Of a DNA stretch of 13,383 nt, positions 8,070-13,383 are shown piece by piece. The stretch covers positions 1 to 13,383 of the forward strand of contig DXCY01000289.1 in the NCBI GenBank assembly GCA_019115725.1, read 5' to 3'. Below the pieces are notes generated by a model. That model worked only from the letters and a program-made list of their open reading frames with translations. It had not been told where the DNA came from and did not search any database. The stretch's first letter is position 1; each line of letters starts with the position of its first letter. A program made the position numbers and the translations under genes. This DNA comes from Candidatus Luteimonas excrementigallinarum. GTDB taxonomy: Bacteria > Pseudomonadota > Gammaproteobacteria > Xanthomonadales > Xanthomonadaceae.

Positions 8070-8098
8070 ATTGTCGGCAGCAGGGCTCCGGATCGCAA
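8070..8098 (-). promoter_or_regulatory. Probable promoter of the DUF4398 pair
   Basis: Minus-strand TTGCGA (8093-8098), exact 17-bp spacer, GACAAT (8070-8075). Each hexamer matches four of six consensus bases. It predicts a start near 8063 and a leader of about 27 nt. It occupies the gap shared with divergent pilU. Confidence 0.42.
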
Positions 8099-8129
8099 CG
8101 ACCAGGGGCCGTCACTGGGGGATTTGTTC

Positions 8130-9251
8130 ATGGACATCGGCTATTTCCTGAAGCTGATGACGGAAAAAAACGCGTCGGACATGTTCCTGACCACTGGCGC
8201 GCCGGTCCACATCAAGGTGGAAGGCAAGCTCTATCCGCTGGGCAGCACCGGGCTGCCGGCCGGCATGGTGAAGAAGATCGCGTATTCGCTGATGGACGAG
8301 GGCCAGGTGCCCGACTTCGAGCGCGACCTGGAGCTGAACATGGCCCTGTCGCTGCAGGATGCCGGGCGCTTTCGCGTCAACGTGTTCAAGCAGCGCGGCG
8401 AAGTGGGCATGGTGATCCGCGCGATCCGCAGCGCCATTCCGTCCATTGAAGAGCTGCAGCTGCCACAGGTACTCAAGGACATCATCATGGCCCCGCGCGG
8501 GCTGGTACTGATCGTGGGCTCCACCGGGTCGGGCAAGTCGACCACGCTGGCGTCGATGATCGACCATCGCAACAGCACCACCACCGGTCACATCCTCACC
8601 ATCGAGGATCCGATCGAATACCTGCACAAGCACAAGAAGTCGATCGTCAACCAGCGCGAAGTCGGCCTGGACACGCACAGCTTCCACAGCGCGCTCAAGA
8701 ACGCGATGCGCGAGGCGCCGGACGTGATCCTGATCGGCGAGATCCTGGACGCCGAAACCATGGAGGCGGCCATCGCCTTCGCCGAAACCGGGCACATCTG
8801 CCTGGCCACCCTGCACTCCAACAACGCCGACCAGACGATCGAGCGCATCCTCAACTTCTTCCCGGAAAGCGCGCACCGCAACGTGCTGATGAACCTGGCG
8901 CTGAACCTCAAGGCGGTCGTCAGCCAGCGCCTGGTGAACGGCAAGGACGAGCGCCGGATGCCCGCCACCGAGGTGCTGATCAACACCCCGATGATCCGCG
9001 ACCTGCTGCGCCGCGGAAACGTGCATGAGCTGAAGCAGGCAATGGAGGAGTCCTTGGAAGAAGGCATGGAAAGCTTCGACCAGTGTCTGTTCCGGCTGTA
9101 CAAGGAGGGCCGGATCGAGCAGGAGGAGGCGCTGAAGGCGGCCGATTCACGCGACGGTCTGGCGCTCAAGTTCCGCCTGTCGGAAGGCGGATCCGGCGAG
9201 CACGACCCCTACGCCGATGTCTTTGTCACCGGCGACGAAAACCACGCCTGA
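8130..9251 (+). CDS. pilU: Type IV pilus retraction ATPase PilU
   Basis: This 373-aa cytoplasmic hexameric ATPase belongs to the PilT/PilU branch of secretion ATPases. PilU assists PilT in pilus retraction for twitching motility and DNA uptake. It shows an N-terminal PAS-like domain (SDMFLTTGAPVHIKVEG), Walker A GSTGSGKST with Lys136, the Asp box IEDPIEY, Walker B VILIGE with Glu204, and the His box AETGHICLATLHSNNA. The tail past about residue 340 (to DVFVTGDENHA) and the ETGHICLATLHSNNADQ wording favour PilU over PilT. The frame is open 30 codons upstream; I chose the ATG at 8130 because homologues start there and GGGGGA lies seven bases before it. After Walker B the usual Arg is Leu206 (GEILD instead of GEIRD). 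pilT is not next to it here. The gene is followed by a REP pair and converges on maiA. Confidence 0.93.
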   Translation: MDIGYFLKLMTEKNASDMFLTTGAPVHIKVEGKLYPLGSTGLPAGMVKKIAYSLMDEGQVPDFERDLELNMALSLQDAGRFRVNVFKQRGEVGMVIRAIRSAIPSIEELQLPQVLKDIIMAPRGLVLIVGSTGSGKSTTLASMIDHRNSTTTGHILTIEDPIEYLHKHKKSIVNQREVGLDTHSFHSALKNAMREAPDVILIGEILDAETMEAAIAFAETGHICLATLHSNNADQTIERILNFFPESAHRNVLMNLALNLKAVVSQRLVNGKDERRMPATEVLINTPMIRDLLRRGNVHELKQAMEESLEEGMESFDQCLFRLYKEGRIEQEEALKAADSRDGLALKFRLSEGGSGEHDPYADVFVTGDENHA

Positions 9252-9257
9252 TTTGCC

Positions 9258-9283
9258 GTAGGTCGGCCCTACGCGGCCGACGC
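9258..9283 (+). repeat. GTAG-type REP hairpin, copy 1
   Basis: Starts with GTAG (9258-9261), then a perfect 7-bp stem GTCGGCC / GGCCGAC around the loop CTACGC. It sits 7 bp after the pilU stop. The GTAG head plus hairpin is the form of the REP elements mobilised by RAYT transposases (the SMAG elements of Stenotrophomonas are the known example). Confidence 0.7.
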
Positions 9284-9330
9284 GCGGGATATCCGGTTCG
9301 GGCCGAACACAGGGACCCATGATTCGCCGG

Positions 9331-9356
9331 GCGTCGGGGGCGTAGCCCCGACCTAC
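9331..9356 (-). repeat. GTAG-type REP hairpin, copy 2 (inverted)
   Basis: On the minus strand GTAG is followed by GTCGGGG / CCCCGAC around the same CTACGC loop as copy 1. The two copies face each other 47 bp apart, a BIME-like pair. The TAG of the GTAG head is the stop codon of maiA. Such pairs often act as bidirectional transcript ends between convergent genes. The 47-bp spacer holds a small palindrome (GTTCGG-G-CCGAAC, 9296-9308). Confidence 0.72.
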
Positions 9357-10015
9357 GTCTTCGGCGCGTCGGGCTGGTTCTCGGGACGGGCGGCGTCGAA
9401 CGCGGGATGGGCCAGGCAGGCGGCCTCGATCCGCTGCAGGGTCGGATAAGGCGCCAGGTTCACGCCGAACCGGCGCGCGTTGTACAGCTGCGGAACAAGG
9501 CAGCAGTCGGCCAGGCTCGGGGTATCCCCTCCGCAGAAATCACCCGTTCCCGGATGGCCCGCCACCAGCGCTTCGAAGGCGCGGAACCCTTCCTCCATCC
9601 AGTGCCGCATCCACGTATCGCGCTCGGACTGCGGCACGTTCCATTCGTGTTCAAAGAAACGCATGACCCGCAGATTGTTCAGCGGATGGATATCACTGGC
9701 CACCAGCTGGGCCAGGGCGCGCACCCGCTGGCGCTCACGCGCATCCGGCGGCAGCAGCGCGGGTTCCGGCCACAGTTCGTCCAGGTACTCCAGGATTGCC
9801 AGCGACTGGTGCAACACGCGGTCGCCGTGCTTGAGCATGGGCACCAGCTTCTGCGGGTTGGCAGCGGCGTATTCGGCCGCGTGCTGCTCGCCGCCGTTGC
9901 GCACCAGATGCACCGGCGCCGTGTCGTACTCCAGCCCTTTCAGGTTGAGCCCGATCCGCACCCGGTAGGCGGCGCTGGAGCGCCAGTAGGAATAGAGCGT
10001 AAGCCGGTCCGACAT
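9353..10015 (-). CDS. maiA: Maleylacetoacetate isomerase
   Basis: This is a 220-aa cytoplasmic glutathione-S-transferase-fold enzyme of the zeta class. It uses glutathione to isomerise maleylacetoacetate to fumarylacetoacetate in tyrosine/homogentisate breakdown. The N-terminal domain begins LTLYSYWRSSAAYRVRIGLNLKG with the characteristic Ser-Ser-x-x-Tyr-Arg catalytic region (13-18). NPQKLVPML and LHQSLAILEYLDE are the glutathione-binding loops, and the C-terminal domain carries TPSLADCCLVPQLYNARRF. I chose the ATG at 10015 (not the one 33 bases upstream) for its GGGAGGG ribosome site and family-like start. It follows fahA on the same strand after 105 bp containing a hairpin. Its last codons end in APKT, and its stop codon lies inside a REP element. 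Maleylpyruvate isomerase is an alternative, but the fahA neighbour supports the call. Confidence 0.9.
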   Translation of the reverse strand: MSDRLTLYSYWRSSAAYRVRIGLNLKGLEYDTAPVHLVRNGGEQHAAEYAAANPQKLVPMLKHGDRVLHQSLAILEYLDELWPEPALLPPDARERQRVRALAQLVASDIHPLNNLRVMRFFEHEWNVPQSERDTWMRHWMEEGFRAFEALVAGHPGTGDFCGGDTPSLADCCLVPQLYNARRFGVNLAPYPTLQRIEAACLAHPAFDAARPENQPDAPKT

Positions 10016-10071
10016 GTTCCCTCCCATCCCGCGCGCCGCGCGGAGCATCCTGCTTGATGATGATCACGGCA

Positions 10072-10098
10072 GCGGGCGCGACCACCGGCCGCGCCCGC
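10072..10098 (-). other. Intercistronic hairpin between fahA and maiA
   Basis: A perfect 9-bp stem, GCGGGCGCG (10072-10080) with CGCGCCCGC (10090-10098), around a 9-nt loop, in the 105-bp gap. No T-run follows. It may stabilise the fahA message or reduce maiA expression relative to fahA. A second GC palindrome (CCGCGCG/CGCGCGG) lies at about 10028-10042, close to the maiA ribosome site. Confidence 0.5.
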
Positions 10099-10120
10099 GC
10101 CATACCCTGCCGACCCGTCC

Positions 10121-11113
10121 TCAGGCCTCGGGCGTGTACCGTTCGATGCGCTGCTCGATGGCGCCGAAGATCGAATCACCCGCGGCATCCAGCATCTCGA
10201 TCCGCACCGTGTCGCCGAACGACATGAACGGGGTTTGCGGCTTGCCGTGCTCCAGCGCCTCGACCGTGCGCTTTTCGGCAAAGCACGATGCGCCCTTGCT
10301 GGTGTCCTCGTTGGCGATGGTGCCCGAACCGACGATGGTGCCGGCCGACAGCGGGCGCGTTTTCGCCGCATGCGCCACCAGCTGGGAAAAGTCGAACTGC
10401 ATGTCCACGCCCGCCTCGGGCGCGCCGAACCACTCGCCGTTGACGTGGGTGACCAGCGGCAGGTGCAGCTTGTTGCTGCGCCACGCGTCACCAAGCTCGT
10501 CCGGGGTCACGAACACCGGGCTCAGCGCCGAGCGCGGCTTGGACTGCAGGAAGCCGAAGCCCTTGGCCAGCTCGCCCGGGATCAGATTGCGCAGGCTGAC
10601 ATCGTTCACCAGGCCGATCAGCTGGATATGTCCGGCCGCCTGTTCAGGCGTAGCGGCCATGGGCACGTCATCGGTGATGACCACGATCTCGGCCTCCAGA
10701 TCGATGCCGAACTCCTCGCTGGGCACCGGCACCGGATCGCGCGGGCCGAGGAAACCGGCGCTGGTGGCCTGGTACATCAGCGGGTCGGTATAGAAGCTGT
10801 CCGGCACCTCGGCCCCACGGGCGCGGCGCACCCGCGCCACGTGCGGCAGGTAGGCGCTGCCATCGAGGAATTCGTACGCACGCGGCAGCGGCGATGCGAG
10901 TTCCTGCATGTCCAGATCAAACGCGCCCTCGGCGCTGCCCGCTTCCAGGGCCTCGAACAGGGCGTTGAGCCGCGGCGCGGTGTTGGACCAGTTTTCCAGC
11001 GCCTGCTGCAGGGTGGAAGCAATGCCATCGGCGCGTACGGCGCGGGCCAGGTTGCGCGAAACGACGATCAGGGTGCCGTCGCGGCCGCCTTCCTTCAGTG
11101 AACCGAGCTTCAT
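10121..11113 (-). CDS. fahA: Fumarylacetoacetate hydrolase
   Basis: This 330-aa cytoplasmic enzyme of the FAH family hydrolyses fumarylacetoacetate to fumarate and acetoacetate, the last step of tyrosine breakdown. The N-terminal part (MKLGSLKEGGRDGTLIVVSR) is the regulatory region found in the bacterial two-domain form. The metal ligands expected for the family are visible: Asp110 in YTDPLMYQ, Glu140 and Glu142 in DLEAEI, and Asp171 in LVNDVSLRN. SGTIANED and GKPQTPFMSFGDTVRIE complete the FAH fold. The ATG at 11113 has GGAG five bases before it; the one 33 bases upstream has none. A -10 like TACAAT lies at 11145-11150 next to a GTAG repeat. It is followed by maiA, so the pair covers two consecutive steps. 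Homogentisate dioxygenase and HPPD genes are not in this window. Confidence 0.93.
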   Translation of the reverse strand: MKLGSLKEGGRDGTLIVVSRNLARAVRADGIASTLQQALENWSNTAPRLNALFEALEAGSAEGAFDLDMQELASPLPRAYEFLDGSAYLPHVARVRRARGAEVPDSFYTDPLMYQATSAGFLGPRDPVPVPSEEFGIDLEAEIVVITDDVPMAATPEQAAGHIQLIGLVNDVSLRNLIPGELAKGFGFLQSKPRSALSPVFVTPDELGDAWRSNKLHLPLVTHVNGEWFGAPEAGVDMQFDFSQLVAHAAKTRPLSAGTIVGSGTIANEDTSKGASCFAEKRTVEALEHGKPQTPFMSFGDTVRIEMLDAAGDSIFGAIEQRIERYTPEA

Positions 11114-11144
11114 CTGGACTCCATGGACAACGATGCAAACGCCC

Positions 11145-11150
11145 ATTGTA
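11145..11150 (-). promoter_or_regulatory. Probable -10 box of fahA (TACAAT)
   Basis: Minus-strand TACAAT predicts a start near 11138 and a leader of about 25 nt. The only -35-like TTCGCG lies 19 bp upstream, with a GTAG repeat hairpin in between. The assignment rests on the hexamer and its distance to the start codon. Confidence 0.4.
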
Positions 11151-11151
11151 C

Positions 11152-11180
11152 GTAGGAGCGCGAGGCGCGCGCGAAGCCGC
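11152..11180 (+). repeat. GTAG-type repeat of a second sequence class
   Basis: GTAGGAGCGCGAGGCGCGC: a GTAG head followed by a 5-bp stem GCGCG (11158-11162) / CGCGC (11166-11170) with a 3-nt loop, then GCGAAGCCGC. Its body differs from the GTAGGTCGG copies at 9258 and 9331. The GTAGGAGCG head resembles REP sequences widespread in Pseudomonas and Xanthomonadaceae. It lies between the oxygenase stop and the fahA -10. Confidence 0.5.
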
Positions 11181-11213
11181 GTGCGCCGTGGCGTTGATGC
11201 GAAGTGGCGGGAG

Positions 11214-11954
11214 TCAGTCGTCGCCGAGGAAAGCGCCGGCGCGCCAGGTCAGCACCAGGGTATCACGATGGCCGTGACCGGACAGCGGCTGGATCGGCGT
11301 GCTTTCGTGGATCACCCGCGCATCATCCAGCAGCAGCAGCGACCAGGGCTGGCACAGGGTGAACCGCTGGCCCGCGGGGCCATCGGCCTGGAACACCCGG
11401 GTTTCGCCGCCCTTGATCGCCTCGCGCTCCACCATGATCACGGCCACGTAGTCCACGCCGTCGCGGTGCGCGCCTTCCGGTGTCGGCCGACCAATGCCAT
11501 CGGAGGTGTCGATCCGGAACTGGTGCGCTTCCACATGCCAGGGCCGGGCCGGATGCAGGGCCGAGCACACCCCGGTGATGCCGCGCAGCAGGCCATTCCA
11601 TGCCGGCAGCGCCACGATCTCCGGTTCCACCGGCTCGAACCAGCGACGCATGCCGCCGTGCAACGCGTTGTAGTCACGCGGCTGCCAGTGGGCACGATGC
11701 GGCGCCTGCTCGATGCGGCCATCGTCATGGATGACGAAGCACGAGTGGCGGCGCCTGCGGTAGCGCCCACCATCGCGCAGATAGGTATCGGGCGGCAGCC
11801 GGTCCCAGCTCTCCGCCAGCGCATCAAGCGCGGCCACAGGACAGCCCGCGAGCGCGCCGACATCTTCGGGCTGGAGCACGGCGAAACCGTGTTCGCGCAT
11901 GGCCGGCAGCAGATCAGCGGGGGCAACGCTTGGGGCAGGAAAAGTGGAGGTCAT
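11214..11954 (-). CDS. 2-oxoglutarate/Fe(II) dioxygenase (PF10014-type)
   Basis: This 246-aa protein has a double-stranded beta-helix oxygenase signature: His163-x-Asp165 in GAHRDGVDY, the distal His216 in VIHESTP, and Arg230 in HRDTLVL, expected to bind 2-oxoglutarate. Upstream, RRRRHSCFVIHDDGRIE (about 66-82) and EAHQFRID (142-149) fit the 2OG-Fe dioxygenase family that includes the Bacillus L-isoleucine 4-hydroxylase, so a free amino acid is a plausible substrate (inference). There is no signal peptide, so it should be cytoplasmic. The ATG at 11954 has GGGCGATC upstream but no strong ribosome site. It is the first gene after the tRNA-Gln terminator and ends 100 bp before fahA. No metabolic partner is obvious. 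The family call is firm; the substrate is unknown. Confidence 0.82.
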   Translation of the reverse strand: MTSTFPAPSVAPADLLPAMREHGFAVLQPEDVGALAGCPVAALDALAESWDRLPPDTYLRDGGRYRRRRHSCFVIHDDGRIEQAPHRAHWQPRDYNALHGGMRRWFEPVEPEIVALPAWNGLLRGITGVCSALHPARPWHVEAHQFRIDTSDGIGRPTPEGAHRDGVDYVAVIMVEREAIKGGETRVFQADGPAGQRFTLCQPWSLLLLDDARVIHESTPIQPLSGHGHRDTLVLTWRAGAFLGDD

Positions 11955-11983
11955 CGGGCGATCCTACTCCGCAAAAACGGCAT

Positions 11984-12014
11984 AAAAAAAGACCCGCCGT
12001 AAAGGCGGGTCTTT
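11984..12014 (-). terminator. Strong intrinsic terminator after tRNA-Gln
   Basis: GACCCGCC (11991-11998) pairs with GGCGGGTC (12004-12011) around a 5-nt loop, flanked by an A-run (11984-11990) and TTT (12012-12014). Read on the minus strand the stem is followed by seven Ts, so it ends the tRNA transcript efficiently. The plus-strand side has only a short TTT. Confidence 0.9.
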
Positions 12015-12022
12015 CGTTCAAC

Positions 12023-12097
12023 TGGCAGCCCCGGATGGATTCGAACCACCGAATGTCTGAGTCAGAGTCAGATGCCTTACCACTTGGCTACGGGGCT
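12023..12097 (-). tRNA. tRNA-Gln (anticodon CUG)
   Basis: This is a 75-nt tRNA with encoded CCA. The acceptor stem AGCCCCG pairs with CGGGGCT, followed by discriminator G. The D-arm is GCC/GGC. The anticodon arm TCTGA/TCAGA has loop CTCTGAC, giving anticodon CTG, which reads CAG. The T-arm has the loop TTCGAAT and one G-T wobble. All four arms fold without mismatch. It lies alone between the oxygenase gene and rpsI with its own promoter and terminator. Confidence 0.96.
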
Positions 12098-12106
12098 ATG
12101 TTCGAA

Positions 12107-12135
12107 ATTGTAACCCGACCTGCGCCGATTGCCCA
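12107..12135 (-). promoter_or_regulatory. Promoter of tRNA-Gln
   Basis: Minus-strand TGGGCA (12130-12135), exact 17-bp spacer, TACAAT (12107-12112). Transcription would start a few bases before the mature tRNA 5' end at 12097. The spacer is GC-rich with CGGG just before the -10. Confidence 0.6.
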
Positions 12136-12166
12136 TACCGCAGGCAACCGCAAAGGCCGAAAAAAC

Positions 12167-12559
12167 TTAACGCTTGGAGAACTGGGTTGCGCGGCGGGCG
12201 CCGTGCAGACCAATCTTCTTGCGCTCGACTTCACGCGCGTCGCGGGTCATGAACCCGGCCTTGCGCAGCTCGCTCTTCAGCGACTCATCGTAATCAACCA
12301 GCGCGCGGGCGATGCCCAGGCGGATGGCGCCGGCCTGGCCGGTGGTGCCACCGCCCACGGTGGTGACGGTGATGTCGAACTTGTCGGTGTTCTGGGTCAG
12401 TTCCAGCGGCTGGCGCACGATCATGCGCGCGGTTTCGCGGCCGAAGAACTCGTCCAGCGGACGACCGTTGACGTTGATGTTGCCGCTGCCCTTGCGCAGG
12501 AACACGCGGGCGACGGAGGATTTGCGACGGCCGGTGCCGTAATTCTGTTGGGTCGACAT
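12167..12559 (-). CDS. rpsI: 30S ribosomal protein S9
   Basis: This is a 130-aa protein, the usual length for bacterial S9. It begins MSTQQNYGTGRRKSSVARVF, contains the conserved GRPLDEFFGRETARM and VGGGTTGQAGAIRLGIARAL blocks, and ends in ATQFSKR, the C-terminal tail that reaches the P-site tRNA in the small subunit. Its ATG begins 2 nt after the rplM stop, the standard rplM-rpsI operon order, so it is translationally coupled to L13. After the stop, which is followed by a short T-run, I see no convincing terminator hairpin before the tRNA promoter, so read-through into tRNA-Gln is possible. Confidence 0.98.
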   Translation of the reverse strand: MSTQQNYGTGRRKSSVARVFLRKGSGNINVNGRPLDEFFGRETARMIVRQPLELTQNTDKFDITVTTVGGGTTGQAGAIRLGIARALVDYDESLKSELRKAGFMTRDAREVERKKIGLHGARRATQFSKR

Positions 12560-12561
12560 GG

Positions 12562-12990
12562 TCAGATATCCAGGACTTGCGGCTGCTGGGCGGCGTGCGG
12601 GTGGTCAGGTCCGGCGTAGACCTTGAGCTTGCGGTACATGGCACGTCCGAGCGGGTTGCGGGGCAGCATGCCCTTCACCGCACGCTCGATCACGCGCTCG
12701 GGATGGCGCTCCAGCGCCTGGCCCAGGGTTTCGGTCTTGAGGTTGCCGATGTAACCCGTGAAGCGGTGGTACTTCTTGCCCTCCAGCTTGTTGCCGGTGA
12801 CGGCCACCTTGTCCGCGTTGATCACGACGATGTAATCGCCGGTATCCACGTGCGGGGTGTAGACGGGCTTGTGCTTGCCGCGCAGGCGGCGGGCGATCTC
12901 ACTGCTGAGACGGCCGAGCGTCTTGCCTTCGGCATCGACCACGTACCAGTCACGCTGGACGGTTTCTGCCTTGGCGCTGAAAGTTTTCAT
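12562..12990 (-). CDS. rplM: 50S ribosomal protein L13
   Basis: This is a 142-aa protein, the same length as E. coli L13. It starts MKTFSAKAETVQRDWYVVDAEGK and shows GRLSSEIARRLRGKHKP, TGDYIVVINADK and VKGMLPRNPLGRAMYRKLKVYAGPDHPH, all typical L13 blocks. L13 binds 23S rRNA early in large-subunit assembly. The frame is open far upstream, but the ATG at 12990 is fixed by the family N-terminus. The ribosome site is weak (GAG, 8 bases before). It leads rpsI by 2 nt. A good promoter at 13089-13117 gives a leader of about 92 nt with a small hairpin (GTCGG/CCGGC). E. coli L13 is autoregulated through its leader; whether this one is cannot be seen. Confidence 0.98.
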   Translation of the reverse strand: MKTFSAKAETVQRDWYVVDAEGKTLGRLSSEIARRLRGKHKPVYTPHVDTGDYIVVINADKVAVTGNKLEGKKYHRFTGYIGNLKTETLGQALERHPERVIERAVKGMLPRNPLGRAMYRKLKVYAGPDHPHAAQQPQVLDI

Positions 12991-13088
12991 GAGGGCACTC
13001 GATTCGGTGGTGAATAGTCGGGCTGATTGCGCCGGCCTGGCCGACGGAACTTCGCCACGCGTTGTGAACAGGAAACGCAAGAGGCGGA

Positions 13089-13117
13089 ATGATACCGGCC
13101 CAGCCGGGCGATCGCAA
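13089..13117 (-). promoter_or_regulatory. Promoter of the rplM-rpsI operon
   Basis: Minus-strand TTGCGA (13112-13117), exact 17-bp spacer, TATCAT (13089-13094), one base from the -10 consensus. The start would be near 13082. It is a likely sigma-70 promoter for the ribosomal operon, in the 210-bp gap shared with divergent coq7. Confidence 0.68.
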
Positions 13118-13187
13118 CCCGGGGCAGCAAGGCACAGGCTGCGGCCCTGTCCGGCCGCGACGACGCGATGCAGTGGGGCGGCGGCGG

Positions 13188-13193
13188 TATGAT
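13188..13193 (+). promoter_or_regulatory. Possible -10 of coq7 (TATGAT), perhaps leaderless
   Basis: TATGAT ends seven bases before the coq7 ATG at 13201, the distance at which transcription normally starts. No Shine-Dalgarno or clear -35 is seen. If used, the message would start at or next to the A of the ATG. An in-frame ATG also lies inside this box at 13189. Confidence 0.33.
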
Positions 13194-13200
13194 CGCCGCC

Positions 13201-13383
13201 ATGAACAGCACCCGTCGCCTCACCCCCCTCGACCAGTTCCTTTCCCGCACCCAGCACGCGCTGGACACCGTGTTCGGCCGCCCGGCCGCCGAGCGCCCCA
13301 ACCCCGCCGGCGACGAGCCCGATGTGGCGCTTGATCCCGCCGAGCGACGCCACGCTGCCGGCCTGATGCGCATCAACCACGTG
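13201..13383 (+). CDS. coq7: 2-polyprenyl-3-methyl-6-methoxy-1,4-benzoquinone monooxygenase, partial
   Basis: The first 61 codons of a gene cut by the right edge. The protein starts MNSTRRLTPLDQFLSRTQHALDTVFG and reaches LDPAERRHAAGLMRINHV. The ERRHAAGLMRINHV stretch leads into the GE...Q helix of the Coq7 di-iron hydroxylase that completes ubiquinone synthesis. The iron ligands themselves lie just past the edge. The RPxxERPxPAG linker is typical of the proteobacterial form. An alternative start four codons upstream (ATG at 13189) is possible. It is divergent from rplM. The call rests on the N-terminal match only. Confidence 0.85.
   Translation, partial: MNSTRRLTPLDQFLSRTQHALDTVFGRPAAERPNPAGDEPDVALDPAERRHAAGLMRINHV

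Noticed and set aside
7032..8151. Two long plus-strand open frames opposite the DUF4398 pair
   Set aside because: Shadow frames in an Ala/Arg-rich coding region; the minus-strand proteins have signal peptides, a lipobox and an ATGA coupling, which settles the strand.
10908..12002. 364-codon plus-strand open frame across fahA and the oxygenase
   Set aside because: It crosses two well-supported minus-strand genes, a repeat and a terminator, and the product shows no domain.
12991..13380. Upstream extension of the L13 reading frame
   Set aside because: L13 homologues start at the ATG at 12990, and the extension would contain the operon promoter and overlap coq7.

Overview
The window looks like chromosomal DNA of a high-GC gammaproteobacterium of the Xanthomonadales/Lysobacterales (Xanthomonas, Lysobacter, Wenzhouxiangella and relatives). 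The clues are a cystathionine gamma-synthase/lyase gene directly coupled to an O-antigen ABC-exporter permease (the known edge of the xanthomonad LPS locus), a XanA/AlgC-type phosphohexomutase, a PilU retraction ATPase, a class I CBS with C-terminal CBS domains, and short palindromes that begin with GTAG. No genus or species can be fixed from the sequence alone.

Left part (1-4134, all minus strand, transcribed right to left): phosphomannomutase/phosphoglucomutase, galU, a metB-like PLP enzyme and the start of a polysaccharide-export permease (wzm-like) that runs off the left edge. The first two make nucleotide-sugar precursors for surface glycans and the last exports them. The metB-like gene has its own TATAAT promoter and shares an ATGA overlap with the permease.

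Middle (4311-9251): a secreted DUF3108 protein (+) converges on cystathionine beta-synthase (-). CBS and the metB-like enzyme could together form a reverse transsulfuration route. Next come a 70-aa DUF465/YdcH-like protein whose leader carries a terminator-like hairpin, an ATGA-coupled pair encoding a DUF4398-type lipoprotein and a secreted coiled-coil protein, and the divergent gene pilU for type IV pilus retraction.

Right part (9258-13383): an inverted pair of GTAG-type REP hairpins separates pilU from maiA. The fahA-maiA pair covers the last two steps of tyrosine/homogentisate breakdown. Then come a third GTAG repeat touching the likely fahA promoter, a PF10014-type 2-oxoglutarate/Fe(II) oxygenase, a strong terminator, tRNA-Gln(CUG) with its promoter, the rplM-rpsI ribosomal protein operon with its promoter, and the divergent start of coq7 (ubiquinone synthesis), cut by the right edge.

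Most of the window is ordinary core genome. I see no transposase, integrase, CRISPR array, phage gene or toxin-antitoxin pair, and no clearly new multi-gene system. The points most worth a second look are the misplaced start signal of the phosphohexomutase, the repeats that supply the maiA stop codon and abut the fahA promoter, the hairpin in the DUF465 leader, a changed residue next to Walker B in PilU, and the DUF4398 pair lacking an OmpA domain.
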